DNA from: Thinopyrum elongatum
Taxonomy: Eukaryota > Streptophyta > Magnoliopsida > Poales > Poaceae
Length of the DNA: 64,000 nucleotides
Assembly (NCBI GenBank): GCA_011799875.1
Contig: CM022301.1
Coordinates: forward strand, 325,518,929 to 325,582,928
Reading direction: 5' to 3'
The first letter of the stretch is position 1. Each line of letters begins with the position of its first letter. Made by a program: the position numbers and the translations under genes. The notes below the pieces were generated by a model. That model was not told the origin of the DNA. It saw only the letters and a list, made by a program, of their open reading frames with translations, and did not search any database. Shown here piece after piece: positions 1 to 11,472 of the stretch.

Positions 1-442
1 GTAATTTGTTTACCCATCGTATGCTATTTTTCTCGAGAGAAGCCACTAGTGAAATCTACAGCCCCCGGGTCTATTCTTTATCATATTTGCCTTTGAGATA
101 TATTTTTATTCACTTTTATCTTCAGATCTATTAATCCAAAAACCCAAAAATACCTTGCTTTACTTTTTTGTTATGTATTTTATTTCGCGTTTCCGCGAGA
201 TCTATTTATCCAATCTACTACAATTTTATCTATCTTTTTACCCGGGAGGGATTGACAACCCCTCTTATACGTCGGGTTGCAAGTATTTCTTCTTTGTGTG
301 CAGGTACCGTTTACATAGTGTTGCGTGGTTCTCCTACTGGTTCGATAACCTTGGTCTCATCACTGAGGGAAATACCTACCGTAGCTGTGCTGCATCATCT
401 CTTCCTCTTTGGGGAAATACCAACGTAGTTCAAGCCGCATCA
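1..442 (+). mobile_element. 3' part of an LTR, truncated by the window edge
   Basis: Seen: the block ends in GCCGCATCA at 434-442, and F-box coding sequence begins at the next base. Known: Triticeae Gypsy-type LTRs have this polypyrimidine-rich 3' part and end in CATCA just before a tRNA primer site. No primer site follows here, so this is the 3' LTR, or a solo LTR, of an element lying to the left on the plus strand. The predicted 5-bp target duplication is ATGTC (443-447), which should recur at the missing left end. Confidence 0.7.
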
Positions 443-1791
443 ATGTCCATCTCGCGGTTTTCCTCCTCTCTCCACACCGCCACCTTTGCGCTGTGCAACC
501 TACCAGACAATCTGGTACTAAACCTTCGACTCCCATTTCTCAAAAAACTTTCACTTGTGCGGGTTCGTATGTCGGAGGCCTCATTGCACAGCATCATCCA
601 CTCCAGTTGCCCTCCCCTGGAGTGCTTTGGTGCTTGTTTTCACAGTTAGAATCGGTTGTCTCCAAATAAAGTCGCCTAACCTTGTAAGAATTGGAATTTC
701 TTTTGATGGAAGGCAACTCATCATTGAAGATGCCCCTTCACTTCAAAGGTTGATCCTTGATTCTCGTTATTCACCGTCGGAAATAACTGTCGTCTCTGCG
801 CCTAAACTAGAGACCTTGGGTGTAATACATGATCTCTGTGCTCATTTCAAGATGGTGTTTGGCTCCACAGTTCTTCAGGTACTGTATATTATCATCTACA
901 CTTGTAATCATAAGCTGCATTTTAAATTTCTGCGCGTAAGTTCTATATCATCTTGGAGTACACTTTTTGTACTAATATTATGTTCTATGCTCAATGAAGA
1001 GTTTGTCCATGGATAGCCTATCAATGGTGCTGGATTCTGTCAAGATCTTATATATCCATATGAATAGTTTTGATCCAAACAAGATTATTAGCTTGCTACA
1101 ATGCTTTCCATGTCTGGAGAAGTTGTATATAAAGGTGATAATTTCACGCACATTGGAAGCCCGCATATAGTGTACTAGAATTAACCATTCAATTGTTGCT
1201 CTTTTGACACTCTTTTTTTAGACCTTAACTGTTTTCAATCTTCATGTCTATTTAGGCAACAGGACGGGGTAAGAAATTTATAACCACTCGGTGGATTCAT
1301 AAGCACCGGGATTTTCTCAGTTCTCATGACATTCGATTTAAGACAATAACGCTGGGACGATATGTAACCAACCAAGCAAACACTAGATTTGTCACATTCT
1401 TCCTGCTGAATGCGAGGTTACTATTGTCCATCAGGCTTAAGTTTATCAGTAGCATGGTTTTGACGGATGGGTATGTCGAAGAGCAAAAAAAGGAGTTTCA
1501 GGTGGACAAAAGGGCTTCTGAACGTGCCGGGCTTCTATTTACAACATCTTGTGGTCATAATCCAGTAAATTTTACAACCCAGGATGTTCATTCTATGGAC
1601 CTGACCGATCCATTTGATTTTGACTGCCGAAAATAGTGCTGGAGTTAGATGTTGTTGCCCTTTTCAATCTGTGTTTTGTCTAAACTTGATGAACAATTAG
1701 CCCTCGTGCTTTTGTACAGTTTGTAAGCTGGATTTAGATGTTGTTGCCCTTTTCAACTCGGCTGTGGCTGTCATATTTTCTTTGAAACAAG
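443..1791 (+). pseudogene. F-box/LRR/FBD-type protein, 3' part, disrupted
   Basis: The encoded protein resembles the LRR and C-terminal FBD half of grass F-box proteins, which choose substrates for SCF ubiquitin ligases. Inferred coding pieces: 443-878, about 1002-1134, and 1256 to the stop at 1634-1636, with GT-AG introns at about 879-1001 and 1135-1255. Visible signatures are LPFLKKLSLVRV, SPNLVRIGISFDGRQL, CFPCLEKLYIK and, in the last exon, HKHRDFLSSHDIRFKTITLG and NARLLLSIRLKF. The F-box itself is missing: the gene is cut on the left by an LTR at 442. An extra T near 625-628 shifts the frame between LECF and LVLVF. The 3' untranslated region repeats a 23-bp phrase at about 1645 and 1737, and is split at 1791 by the next retrotransposon. 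Family call is confident; exact exon ends are inferred. Confidence 0.8.
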
Positions 1792-3441
1792 TGATGTCTA
1801 CTACGCAACTTTATTCTTGTAGACTCGTGTTGGGCCTCCAAGCGCAGAGTTTTGTAGGACAATAGCTATTTTCCCTCAAGTGGATGACCTAAGGTTTATC
1901 AATCCGTGGGAGGTGTAGGATGAAGATGGTCTCTCTCAAACAACCCTGCAACCAAATAACAAAGAGTCTCTTGTGTCCCCAACACACCAAATACAAATGG
2001 TAATTTGTATAGGTGCACTAGTTCGACGAAGAGATGGTGATACAAGTGTAATATGGATAGTAGATATTGGTTTTTGTAATAAGAACAATAAAAAACAGCA
2101 AGGTAGCAATTGATAAAACGGAGCACAAACGGTATTTTAATGCTTGAAAATGAGGCCTAGGGTCCGTACTTTTGCTAGTGCAATCTCTCAACAATGCTAA
2201 TCTAATTGGATCATATAACCATCCTTCAAAGTGCGATGAAGAATCACTCCAAAGTTCCTATCTAGCGGAGAACATAAGAAGAAATTGTTTGTAGCTATTC
2301 TTTCCGATCGATCTATCCAAGAGTTCGTACTAAAATAACACCAAGTTATTCTTTCCGATCGATCTATCAAGAGTTCGTACTAAAATAACACCAAGTTATT
2401 CTTTCCGATCGATCTATCAAGAGTTCGTACTAAAATAACACCAAAGCAAATTCAGATTCATAATACTCAATCCAGCACAAAGAACCTCAAAGAGTGCCCC
2501 AAGATTTCTACCGGAGAAAGAAAAGACGAGAACGTGCATCAACCCCTATGCATAGATTACCCCAATGTCACCTCGGGAATCCGCGAGTTGAGTGCCAAAA
2601 CATATCTCAAGTGAATCAATATAATACTCTATTTTCACCACGGGTATTCATATGCAATACATATATTAAGTGCTCTCAAATCCATAAAACTATTCAATCC
2701 GATAAAACGAAATCTCAAAGGGAAAACTCAATTCATCACAACAAGATAGAGAGGGAGAAACACCATATGATCCAACTATATTAACAAAGCCCGCGATTCA
2801 TCAAGATCGTGACATCTCAAGAACACGAGAGAGAGAGAGAGAGATTAAACACATAGCTACTGGTACAAACCCTCAGCCCCGAGGGTGGACTACTCCCTCC
2901 TCATCATGGTGGCCGCTGGGATGATGAAGATGGCCACCGGTGATGATTTCCCCTTCCGGCTGGGTGCCGGGACGGGGTCTAGATTGGTTTTTCATGGCTA
3001 CAGAGGCTTGCGGCGACGGAACTTCTGATCTAGGGTTACCCCGAGGGTTTTTGGAATATTTGGGAATTTATAGGGCGAAGAGGCAGTGCGGGAGGCCACT
3101 GAGGTGGGCACAACCCACCTGGGCGCGCCTGGGCCCCCAGGCGCGCCCTGGTGGGTTGTGCTCTCCTCAGAGCTCCCCTCTGATACTTCTTTGGCCCACC
3201 GGGTGTCTTCTGGTCCAGAAAAAATCTCCAAAAAGTTTCGTTGCGTTTGGACTCTGTTTGGTATTGATTTTCTGCGATGTAAAAAACAAGCAAAAAACAG
3301 CAACTGGCACTAGGCACTATGTCAATAGGTTAGTCCCAAAAAATGATATAAAGTTGCTATAAAATGATTGTAAAACATCTAAGAATGATAATTTAACAGC
3401 ATGAATACTTAATAAATTATAGATACATTGGAGACGTATCA
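1792..3441 (-). repeat. 3' LTR of the 1792-9922 element
   Basis: It starts TGATGTCTACTAC and ends GGAGACGTATCA on the plus strand, and is 1650 bp long. It holds three imperfect copies of a 51-bp phrase (TTATTCTTTCCGATCGATC...) at about 2297-2443 and a short (GA)n run near 2827-2843. Its partner LTR lacks 4 bp of the (GA)n run. Short open frames inside it are not genes. Confidence 0.93.
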
Positions 3442-3455
3442 GCATCCCCAAGCTT
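3442..3455 (-). other. Polypurine tract next to the 3' LTR
   Basis: Read on the minus strand, TAAGCTTGGGGATGC ends directly at the LTR start TGATACGTC. This is the expected place and composition for the plus-strand DNA primer of an LTR element. Similar boxes recur inside the element. Confidence 0.75.
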
Positions 3456-6400
3456 AATTCCTACTCGTCCTTGAGTAGGTAAATGATAAAAGAAATAATT
3501 TATGAAGTGTGAATGCTAACAAAGTGCATAAGTTTGATCAATGATAATTTCAATCACTTTTCCTAGCATCATAACAACAATTCTTTCTCATAAAACTTCT
3601 CATGTTAACATAGCAACCAATTCACATGTTAAGGTTCCAACAATGAATCCTCTTGAAACTCAACAACCTATATTCTTAGTCACCAAACAATTGCAATTCA
3701 ACTTATTCAACAGACTCTAAGTAAGAGCTCCACATACTCAATCATCATATAGTCTTCTATGATTGCTAGTACTCAAAGCATATTCTTAGAACAAATGGCA
3801 TCCATCGAACACAGAGAAAGATAGGGGCTTAATATTTCACCTCCTAACTCATTTATCATAGAGATAATTGTCAACAATAATAAATCATGATCAAATATAT
3901 TTGACTGGTCATATGTGCCTAGATCTTTCCCCACCACATGATACTTGCCAACTAGAGAATAATTGAGGTTGAAATGAGAATGCATTCTATTGACTCTTGC
4001 ATAAAAGTAAAAACTGAAAAGTAAAAGATAGGCCCTTCGCAGAGGGAAGCAGAGGTTGTCATGCGCTTTTTATTTGGATGCCCAAGCTCTTAATGCAAAG
4101 GAACGTCACGTTATATTGCCCCTTATGATAGCAACCTTTATTATGCAGTCCGTCACTTTTATTACTTTGCCATCACAAGTTCGTTCAACGCTCAATTTTC
4201 CCTTACAATAAAAGATCAAACATATTTAGGAGCAATTTTTATTGCTTTATGCACCGATGACAACTTACTTGAAGGATCTTATTCAATCCATAGGTAGGTA
4301 TGGTGGACACTCATGGCAAGAAACTGGGTTTATGTGTTTTTGGATGCACAAGTAGTATCTCTACTTAGTACAAATTTTTGGCTAGCAAAAGATCCTAGGT
4401 AAACACCACATGTTGGAGGATCCATGACAATATAACTTCTATGCAAATATACATAACCATAACTCATTACGTTGTCTTCCTTGTCCAACTTCAACTAATT
4501 TGATCAAGTTTGAAAATAATTAATGGGTATTCACAGTCATAGAAGATTTCCAAGATAATATATTTGCATGTGAAAGTTCTCTTCCTTATAGTAATCATTC
4601 ATGAATTGCTTTTATGACCAATATTGTGATTGTCAAGCTTCAAAAGATTTCACTTTCTAAACCCAATGTGAAGCTACCACTAGGCATGATATAATTTCAA
4701 CTTCATGATATTCAATTCATTCAACATTTTACTCATAGGATATAAGTGAAGCACAAGAGTAAATGACAAGCTACTCCAAAAAGATATAAGTGAAGATCAA
4801 GCGAGTAGTTGAGTAAAGGGGTAGCTAATTGAGGACTCTCTCTTATTAATTTTTTTCAAATCTAAGTATTTTATTAAAACAGCAAGCAAATCAAAATAAA
4901 ATGACATTCCAAGAATAGCACAACTCATGTGAAGAAGCAAAAACTTAGGCTCAACCGATACTAACCGATAGTTGTTCATGAAGAAAGGTGGGATGCCTAG
5001 CGGGGCATCCCCAAGCTTAGATGCTTGAGACTTCTTGGATTATTAACTTGGGATGCCTTGGGCATCCCCAAGATTGAGCTTTTGTGTCTCCTTAATTCCT
5101 TTTATATCACGGTTTCCTAAATCTAAAAAACTTCATCCACACAAAACTCAACAAGAACTCGTGAGATAAGTTAGTACAAATCAATGCAAAAACCTTATCA
5201 TTCTCTACTGTAGCAAATCACTAAAATTATTATTCAACATTGCATACTAAATTCCTCTGCATATTTAATACTCATATCCTCAAATAGAATCATTAAACAA
5301 GCAAACAAATGCGCACAATGCAAACATAACAGCAATCTGTCTAAGCAGTACAGTATGTAAAGAGTGCAATATTCTTCACACTTCCCTAAATCAAAAAATT
5401 ATGAAAATTTATCACCATGTAGAAAATTTATCATAGCTTATTGTGCAAAAAATTTCAACATTTTATCACATTCTTACTTTTCTCAGGAATTTTTTCAACA
5501 GAGATAAACTTTCTGTTTTGAAACAGCAACAAATAGACTTGCAAAATAAGCATGGTAAAGGCTATCCTTGACATTTTTATTGAAATGATAGATGCAAGAC
5601 ATTATTATAAATATCAGCAAGCAAATAAAAATAGAATAAAATGATGCTCCAAGCAAAACACATATCATGTGATGAATAAAATTATAGCTCCAAGTGAGGT
5701 TACCGATAATGTCCGAGACGAAAGAGGGGATGCCTTCCGGGGCATCCCCAAGCTTAGTTGCTTGGATATTCCTTGAATATTACCTTGGGGGTTCCTTGGG
5801 CATCCCCAAGCTTAGGGTCTTGTCACTCCTTATTCTACTCATATCGATATCTCACCCAAAACTTGAAAACTTCAATCACACAAAACTTAATGGAACTTCG
5901 TGAGATGGGTTAGTATGATAAAGACAAATCATTCACTTTGGTACTGTCAAGATGAGATTCATAATTGTTATCACACAATGCCTACTGTACTCTACAATTT
6001 CCACAATTTATATTAAGCAATATAAGCCATAGAAACCATAAAACAAGCAAACTATGCATTGCAAACAGAATCTGTCAAAAACAGAAGAATACGTACAGAT
6101 CTGAAGTAAGGTCATACTTCTGTAACTCCAAAATTTCTGAAAAATTAGGACAACGTAGAAAATTTGTATACCCAACAACTGTAAAACATTCCGAGTTTTT
6201 AGATGCTGCAGTGAATTTAAACAATTCTGTTACTGGGCGCAAAAGTTTCTGTTTTTTCACAGAATCAAGTCTACTATTATCCACACTATCCCAAAGGCTT
6301 TACTTGGTACTTTATTGAAATAAAAGCAATAGAACATGATTACTACATTAGCATAACCATGTGAACACACACAAAAAATAGGTAAAAGTGTTGGGTTGTC

Positions 6401-6495
6401 TCCCAACAAGCGCTTTTCTTTAATGCCTTTTAGCTAGGCATGATTAGTTCAATGATGCTCGCATAAAAGATAAGGATTGAAACATAAAGAGAGCA
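3456..6495 (-). other. Non-coding internal region of the retrotransposon
   Basis: About 3 kb of A/T-rich sequence without a credible reading frame. It contains repeated CATCCCCAAGCTTAG boxes at about 5004-5020, 5061-5076 (variant), 5741-5757 and 5798-5815. The part near 3720-4100 is homologous, in reverse, to the 3' untranslated region of the second Gypsy element (23.9-24.08 and 56.57-56.8 kb), so the two families share their 3' ends. Confidence 0.7.
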
Positions 6496-8154
6496 TCATG
6501 AATCATAAGTTCCTCTCTCATAATAATTTTCAGTAGCATCATGAATAGATTCATCAATATAACCATCACATAAAGCATTCTTTTCATGATCCACAAGCAT
6601 AGAAATTTTATTACTCCCCACATAAGAAAATTTCTTCTCATTCACAATGGTGCGAGTATCATATGAAACTCGAATACTATAAATTGTTTCCACATTAAAA
6701 GAGTAATGTTCAGAAAAAGGGTAATCATAACTATGACAAGTTTTATAAATATAATCATTACCACTTTTTATAACATAAGTATCATCACAATAATCATCAT
6801 AAGTAGCAACTTTGTTCTCATCATAGATAGGAGGCATGCAATCATCATAGCAAATTTGATCATTCAAAGTAGGGGGACTAAAAAGATCATCTTCATTAAT
6901 CATATCACCCCCAAGCTTGGGATAAACATTAATTGCAGCAAATAAATTCTCAAACATGTCATTCTCATCAAACATAGCATCCCCAAGCTTGTGGCTTGGC
7001 ATATCATAAGCATAATTATTCTCATCATTAATAGTATGAATAGCACCAACGGTATAACAATTGCTATCATCATAATTTCCAAAGTTGGTGCCAAAAAGAT
7101 TTCCAAGATTATAAGAAGTATCATTATCTTCCCAATCATAATCATCACAACAAGCAATAGGCATAACAAAATGATCATCAATAGTGCTCTCGGACATTGT
7201 GCCATAAGACATAGAAGCAAAATCATCATCAAGTGCATCATCTTCCACAATTATTTTTGATTCATTTTCATGAGGCACAACAATAATAGGAGCAACATTA
7301 TTTGGGAGAGATACCTTTTTACCTCTATTCTTTCTTCTTTTCTTCTTCTTCACCACATCATTTGTGGGTTTAATTAATGTTTTCAAGCTTCTTATTGATG
7401 AGATTGGTTGAATCGGGAGTTCCTCCTCGTCACCTATTTCATCATGAGAGACAATAGGAGAGAAAGTGGAAATCTTTACCCTTTCATTAGTATTCCTTTT
7501 ATATTCTATTGGTTTTCCCATCTTTCTATAGTTGGCAATATAAGCATTCTCATTGCAATTTACCATGCAAAACATATAGATATTGTTTAGAATAGTTTCA
7601 ATGTCGTCTGTGAGAATGAATACTTCAAACCAACTATTTTTATGTGTCAATTATTCACTCCCCAAAAATAGACAAAGCTCATTATAAAGTTCAAGGGTGA
7701 TCAAGTCATTACAATATTTGGCCATGATTCGATCATGAAAAAGTTTGCATTGGAAATTAAGATGACCATCCTTATTGCAAAGTTCACAAGTAATAGGACA
7801 AAGAGAACATAATTTTGCAGCAAATTCATCTATCACTTTGAGCAAAAAATTGGTCCTATCGTGCTTATGCTTCTTACAAAATCTATCTTCCCTATAAGGC
7901 ACGTCTTCACAAAGTCTTTCCACTCCACAAAAATTGACATGCTTATAAGAAACATTTTTGTCATGACTTGTGCAATCATCATTAGCATTTTGGATATTCA
8001 AAGAATTCAAACTAACAACATTGCAATCATGCTCATCATTCATGCCAGTCATTTTATTGAATTCTTCTTCTAGCAATTGAGCACAATTTTCCTTTATATC
8101 ATTTTCAAGAAAGACATTATAAAGATGAACAACATGAGACCACCGCAAATCCAT
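6496..8154 (-). pseudogene. Gag-like reading frame with one CCHC zinc knuckle
   Basis: This is the only substantial frame of the element. The likely start is the ATG at 8154 (MDLRWSHVVHLYN); an upstream extension lacks an ATG. The frame runs about 550 codons and is broken by one TAA at 7651-7653, after which the same frame continues to 6496. A CX2CX4HX4C knuckle, CELCNKDGHLNFQC, sits near the end of the first half, as in retrotransposon nucleocapsid domains. The second half has a basic stretch (KKKKRRKNRGKK) followed by a long Asp/Asn/Tyr-rich region. It probably encodes an RNA-packaging Gag-like protein, but it does not resemble a standard Gypsy gag closely enough to name. No protease motif (DSG or DTG) is evident. 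Confidence 0.65.
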
Positions 8155-8248
8155 TTTTTTGTAGTTTTCTTTTATAAACCAAACTAGTGATAAACAAGAA
8201 ACTAAAAGATTCAATTGCAAGATCTAAAGATATACCTTCAAGCACTCA

Positions 8249-8269
8249 CCTCCCCGGCAACGGCGCCAG
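8249..8269 (-). other. Primer binding site (tRNA-Asp type)
   Basis: On the minus strand TGGCGCCGTTGCCGGGGA lies 9 bases inside the right LTR. It matches the 3' end of plant tRNA-Asp, the usual primer of many Triticeae Gypsy elements. It fixes the element's orientation and identifies 8279-9922 as the 5' LTR. Confidence 0.88.
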
Positions 8270-8278
8270 AAAAGAGCT

Positions 8279-9922
8279 TGATGTCTACTACGCAACTTTA
8301 TTCTTGTAGACTCGTGTTGGGCCTCCAAGCGCAGAGTTTTGTAGGACAGTAGCAATTTTCCCTCAAGTGGTTGACCTAAGGTTTATTAATCCGCGGAAGG
8401 TGTAGGATGAAGATGGTCTCTCTCAAACAACCCTGCAACCAAATAACAAAGAGTCTCTTGTGTCCCCAACACACCAAATACAAATGGTAATTTGTATAGG
8501 TGCACTAGTTCGGTGAAGAGATGGTGATACAAGTGTAATATGGATAGTAGATATTGGTTTTTGTAATAAGAACAATAAAAAACAGCAAGGTAGCAATTGA
8601 TAAAACGATGCACAAACGGTATTTTAATGCTTGAAAATGAGGCCTAGGGTCCGTACTTTCGCTAGTGCAATCTCTCAACAATGCTAATCTAATTGGATCA
8701 TATAACCATCCCTCAAAGTGCGATGAAGAATCACTCCAAAGTTCCTATCTAGCGGAGAACATAAGAATAAATTGTTTGTAGCTATTCTTTCCGATCGATC
8801 TATCCAAGAGTTCATACTAAAATAACACCAAGTTATTCTTTCCGATCGATCTATCATGAGTTTGTACTAAAATAACACCAAGTTATTCTTTCCGATCGAT
8901 CTATCAAGAGTTCGTACTAAAATAACACCAAAGCAAATTCAGATTCATAATACTCAATCCAACACAAAGAACCTCAAAGAGTGCCCCAAGATTTCTACCG
9001 AAGAAAGAAAAGACGAGAACGTGCATCAACCCCTATGCATAGATTACCCCAATGTCACCTCTGGAATCCGCGAGTTGAGTGCCAAAACATATCTCAAGTG
9101 AATCAATATAATACCCTATTGTCACCACGGGTATTCATATGCAATACATATATCAAGTGTTCTCAAATCCATAAAATTATTCAATCCGATAAAACGAAAT
9201 ATCAAAGGGAAAACTCAATTCATCACAACAAGATAGAGAGGGAGAAACACCATATGATCCAACTATATTAACAAAGCCCACGATACATCAAGATCGTGAC
9301 ATCTCAAGAACACGAGAAAGAGAGATTAAACACATAGCTACTAGTACAAACCCTCAGCCCCGAGGGTGGACTACTCCCTCCTCATCATGGTGGCCGCCGG
9401 GATGATGAAGATGGCCACCGGTGATGATTTCCCCCTCCGGCAGGGTGCCGGGACGAGGTCTAGATTGGTTTTTCATGGCTACAGAGGCTTGCGGCGGTGG
9501 AACTTCTGATCTAGGGTTACCCCGAGGGTTTTTGGAATATTTGGGAATTTATAGGGCGAAGAGGCGGTGCGAGAGGCCACCGAGGTGGGCACAACCCACC
9601 TGGGCGCGCCTAGGCCCCCAGGCGCGCCCTGGTGGGTTGTGCTCTCCTCGGAGCTCCCCTCTGATACTTCTTTGGCGCACCGGGTGTCTTCTGGTCCAGA
9701 AAAAATCTCCAAAAAGTTTCGTTGCGTTTGGACTCTGTTTGGTATTGATTTTCTGTGATGTAAAAAACAAGCAAAAAATAGCAACTGGCACTGGGCACTA
9801 TGTCAATAGGTTAGTCCCAAAAAATGATATAAAGTTGCTATAAAATGATTGTAAAACATCTAAGAATGATAATATAACAACATGATTACTTCATAAATTA
9901 TAGATACGTTGGAGACGTATCA
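8279..9922 (-). repeat. 5' LTR of the 1792-9922 element
   Basis: This 1644-bp LTR starts TGATGTCTACTAC on the plus strand and ends GGAGACGTATCA at 9922, followed by the target copy ACAAG. It aligns end to end with 1792-3441. Confidence 0.93.
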
Positions 9923-10190
9923 ACAAGGCAAATGGCTTGCCATTTGTTTAATTAAGAGAGAAATATTGTAACAAATCCCAACTAAGGGAAATAACATCAC
10001 TCTCGCCGGCTGCTTGAGCTCACTATTCATTACAGAACCCAAGTGATTAGCCCCCACCAGCACCCATGCAAACTTATTTTGAACTAGCACACCAAATGGA
10101 CTTTAAATTTTCATAAGAAAGGCTGCATGGCCGTGGCAGATTTGGATTCTGATATTTGGGACCCACGAGGAAAAAGCCTATCTAAGGTGG
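9923..10190. other. Target-site copy and continuation of the F-box gene's 3' flank
   Basis: ACAAG at 9923-9927 is the second copy of the insertion target. The sequence to about 10190 continues what lies left of 1787. No reading frame is seen. The exact border with the CACTA-type repeats beginning near 10.2 kb cannot be set by eye. Confidence 0.5.
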
Positions 10191-11472
10191 TGTCGACCTA
10201 CTAGTCAACAAATGATTCTGCATACCAGCCGTTGGATTGACATCCGACATCTGTCGTGTATCTTCTATCTCTTGCTTCTTCCTCCAGCCGCCCAAACCAA
10301 ACCACCCCGTCGGTCCCGCCTGCTCCCGCCTCCCACGGCTGGCTGCGCCTCCGCCACCCTACCATACCCTCAAACGTTGGCCAGTCCATCCTTCTATTCC
10401 CCCACACGTCCTGTTATTCTCCGGCGACGTCTGCCCCAACACGCACCTGCACCCCAACCAGTCAACCCTCATACTCCCCTCCACCTGCGACTAGACTGCC
10501 GCATCTTCCACGGGTCCTGTTCATTCCCGTCCGCTGCCTCACCGTTGTCCTCCACCTTGGTTCACTCGCCATGTGTGGTGCACCGCCGTGTGGCGTTGTC
10601 AACGTGCTCAGCAACCGAGAGGAATAAGGAGATGACTGTATGTGGAGAGGATGACAGTAGGGACCTACCAGGATCATGGCTGTACGCAAGCAAGTGCCTC
10701 ATTATTACAAGCCCAAAAAATGGTTCCTTCTAATGGTTGGACATCTGGGTCCCACAATATTGTCAACGTAGTCAATAAATGAGAGAATTACACAACAAGC
10801 GGCTGACACCAGGGATCCAGCAGGTCGCGCAGTTGTTATTTACTTTTTTTAGGAACAAGCAGTTGTTATTTAGTACTACTAGTTTTAGAGACAGATTAGG
10901 GTAACAACGGGGCTGTGCGGGGGCTGTGGCCCGTCTAGCCAGGGTTTTATTTTATGTTTACCACATAATGAGCCCAGTTGTGTTTTTTTCTTTCTGAAAA
11001 TGGCTAGCCCAGTTCTACTTTTTTTTAAAGAAATACCCAACAAAGGCCTACTTGCTTTCTTAGCCTTGCCGGGCTGCAAATCTTTCAAGACGAGAGTGAT
11101 GTATTCGCTTGCCCAGAAAATGAAGTAGTAAGAAATGGGATGTAAATTTTAAAAACACAGATAACCGACAATTAGTTTCAAATATCTTTTTTTAAGATTT
11201 CGAGATTTCAAATTTAATTTTTTTCACAGGAAAAATTAGGTTGGATTTTAAATTGATATAAATTTATTATTTTTAAATTAGTTTGAACGTGATACGAAAT
11301 TTCGGGATTAAAAACAGTTCGGACCGCACCGAAATATGAAAATTTGGTTGAATTTTTAACCGTGGCCAGAATATGGGCTGTAATGGTAACAAAAAGAATA
11401 TGGGCTTAAAAAAATCCTTAAGAATTAGCCAATGGGTTGTACATTTATTATGCTGTTTTTCACATATTTGAG

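Larger units (their letters stand above)
1792..9922 (-). mobile_element. Complete non-autonomous Gypsy-type LTR retrotransposon
   Basis: Seen: two long LTRs (1792-3441 and 8279-9922) flank an internal region. ACAAG lies on both sides (1787-1791 and 9923-9927) as a 5-bp target duplication. The primer site next to the right LTR shows that the element reads on the minus strand. The internal region has one gag-like reading frame and no reverse transcriptase, RNase H or integrase, so movement would need enzymes from another element. By eye the LTRs differ at about 49 of 1644 aligned bases (about 3%). At the commonly used grass rate of 1.3e-8 per site per year, that is roughly 1.2 million years. 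It entered the 3' flank of the F-box pseudogene. Confidence 0.93.

Noticed and set aside
2940..3362. 140-aa frame, also present at 9421-9843
   Set aside because: It lies inside both LTR copies of the same retrotransposon; conserved only because the LTRs are duplicates.
6706..7260. Ile-rich plus-strand frames of 79 and 89 aa
   Set aside because: Antisense to the Asp/Asn-rich part of the gag-like frame (ATC reads opposite GAT); membrane-like appearance is an artefact.
10212..10733. 173-aa and overlapping frames
   Set aside because: C-rich module of a CACTA end, open in all three plus-strand frames; the homologous module at 53 kb does not keep the frames.
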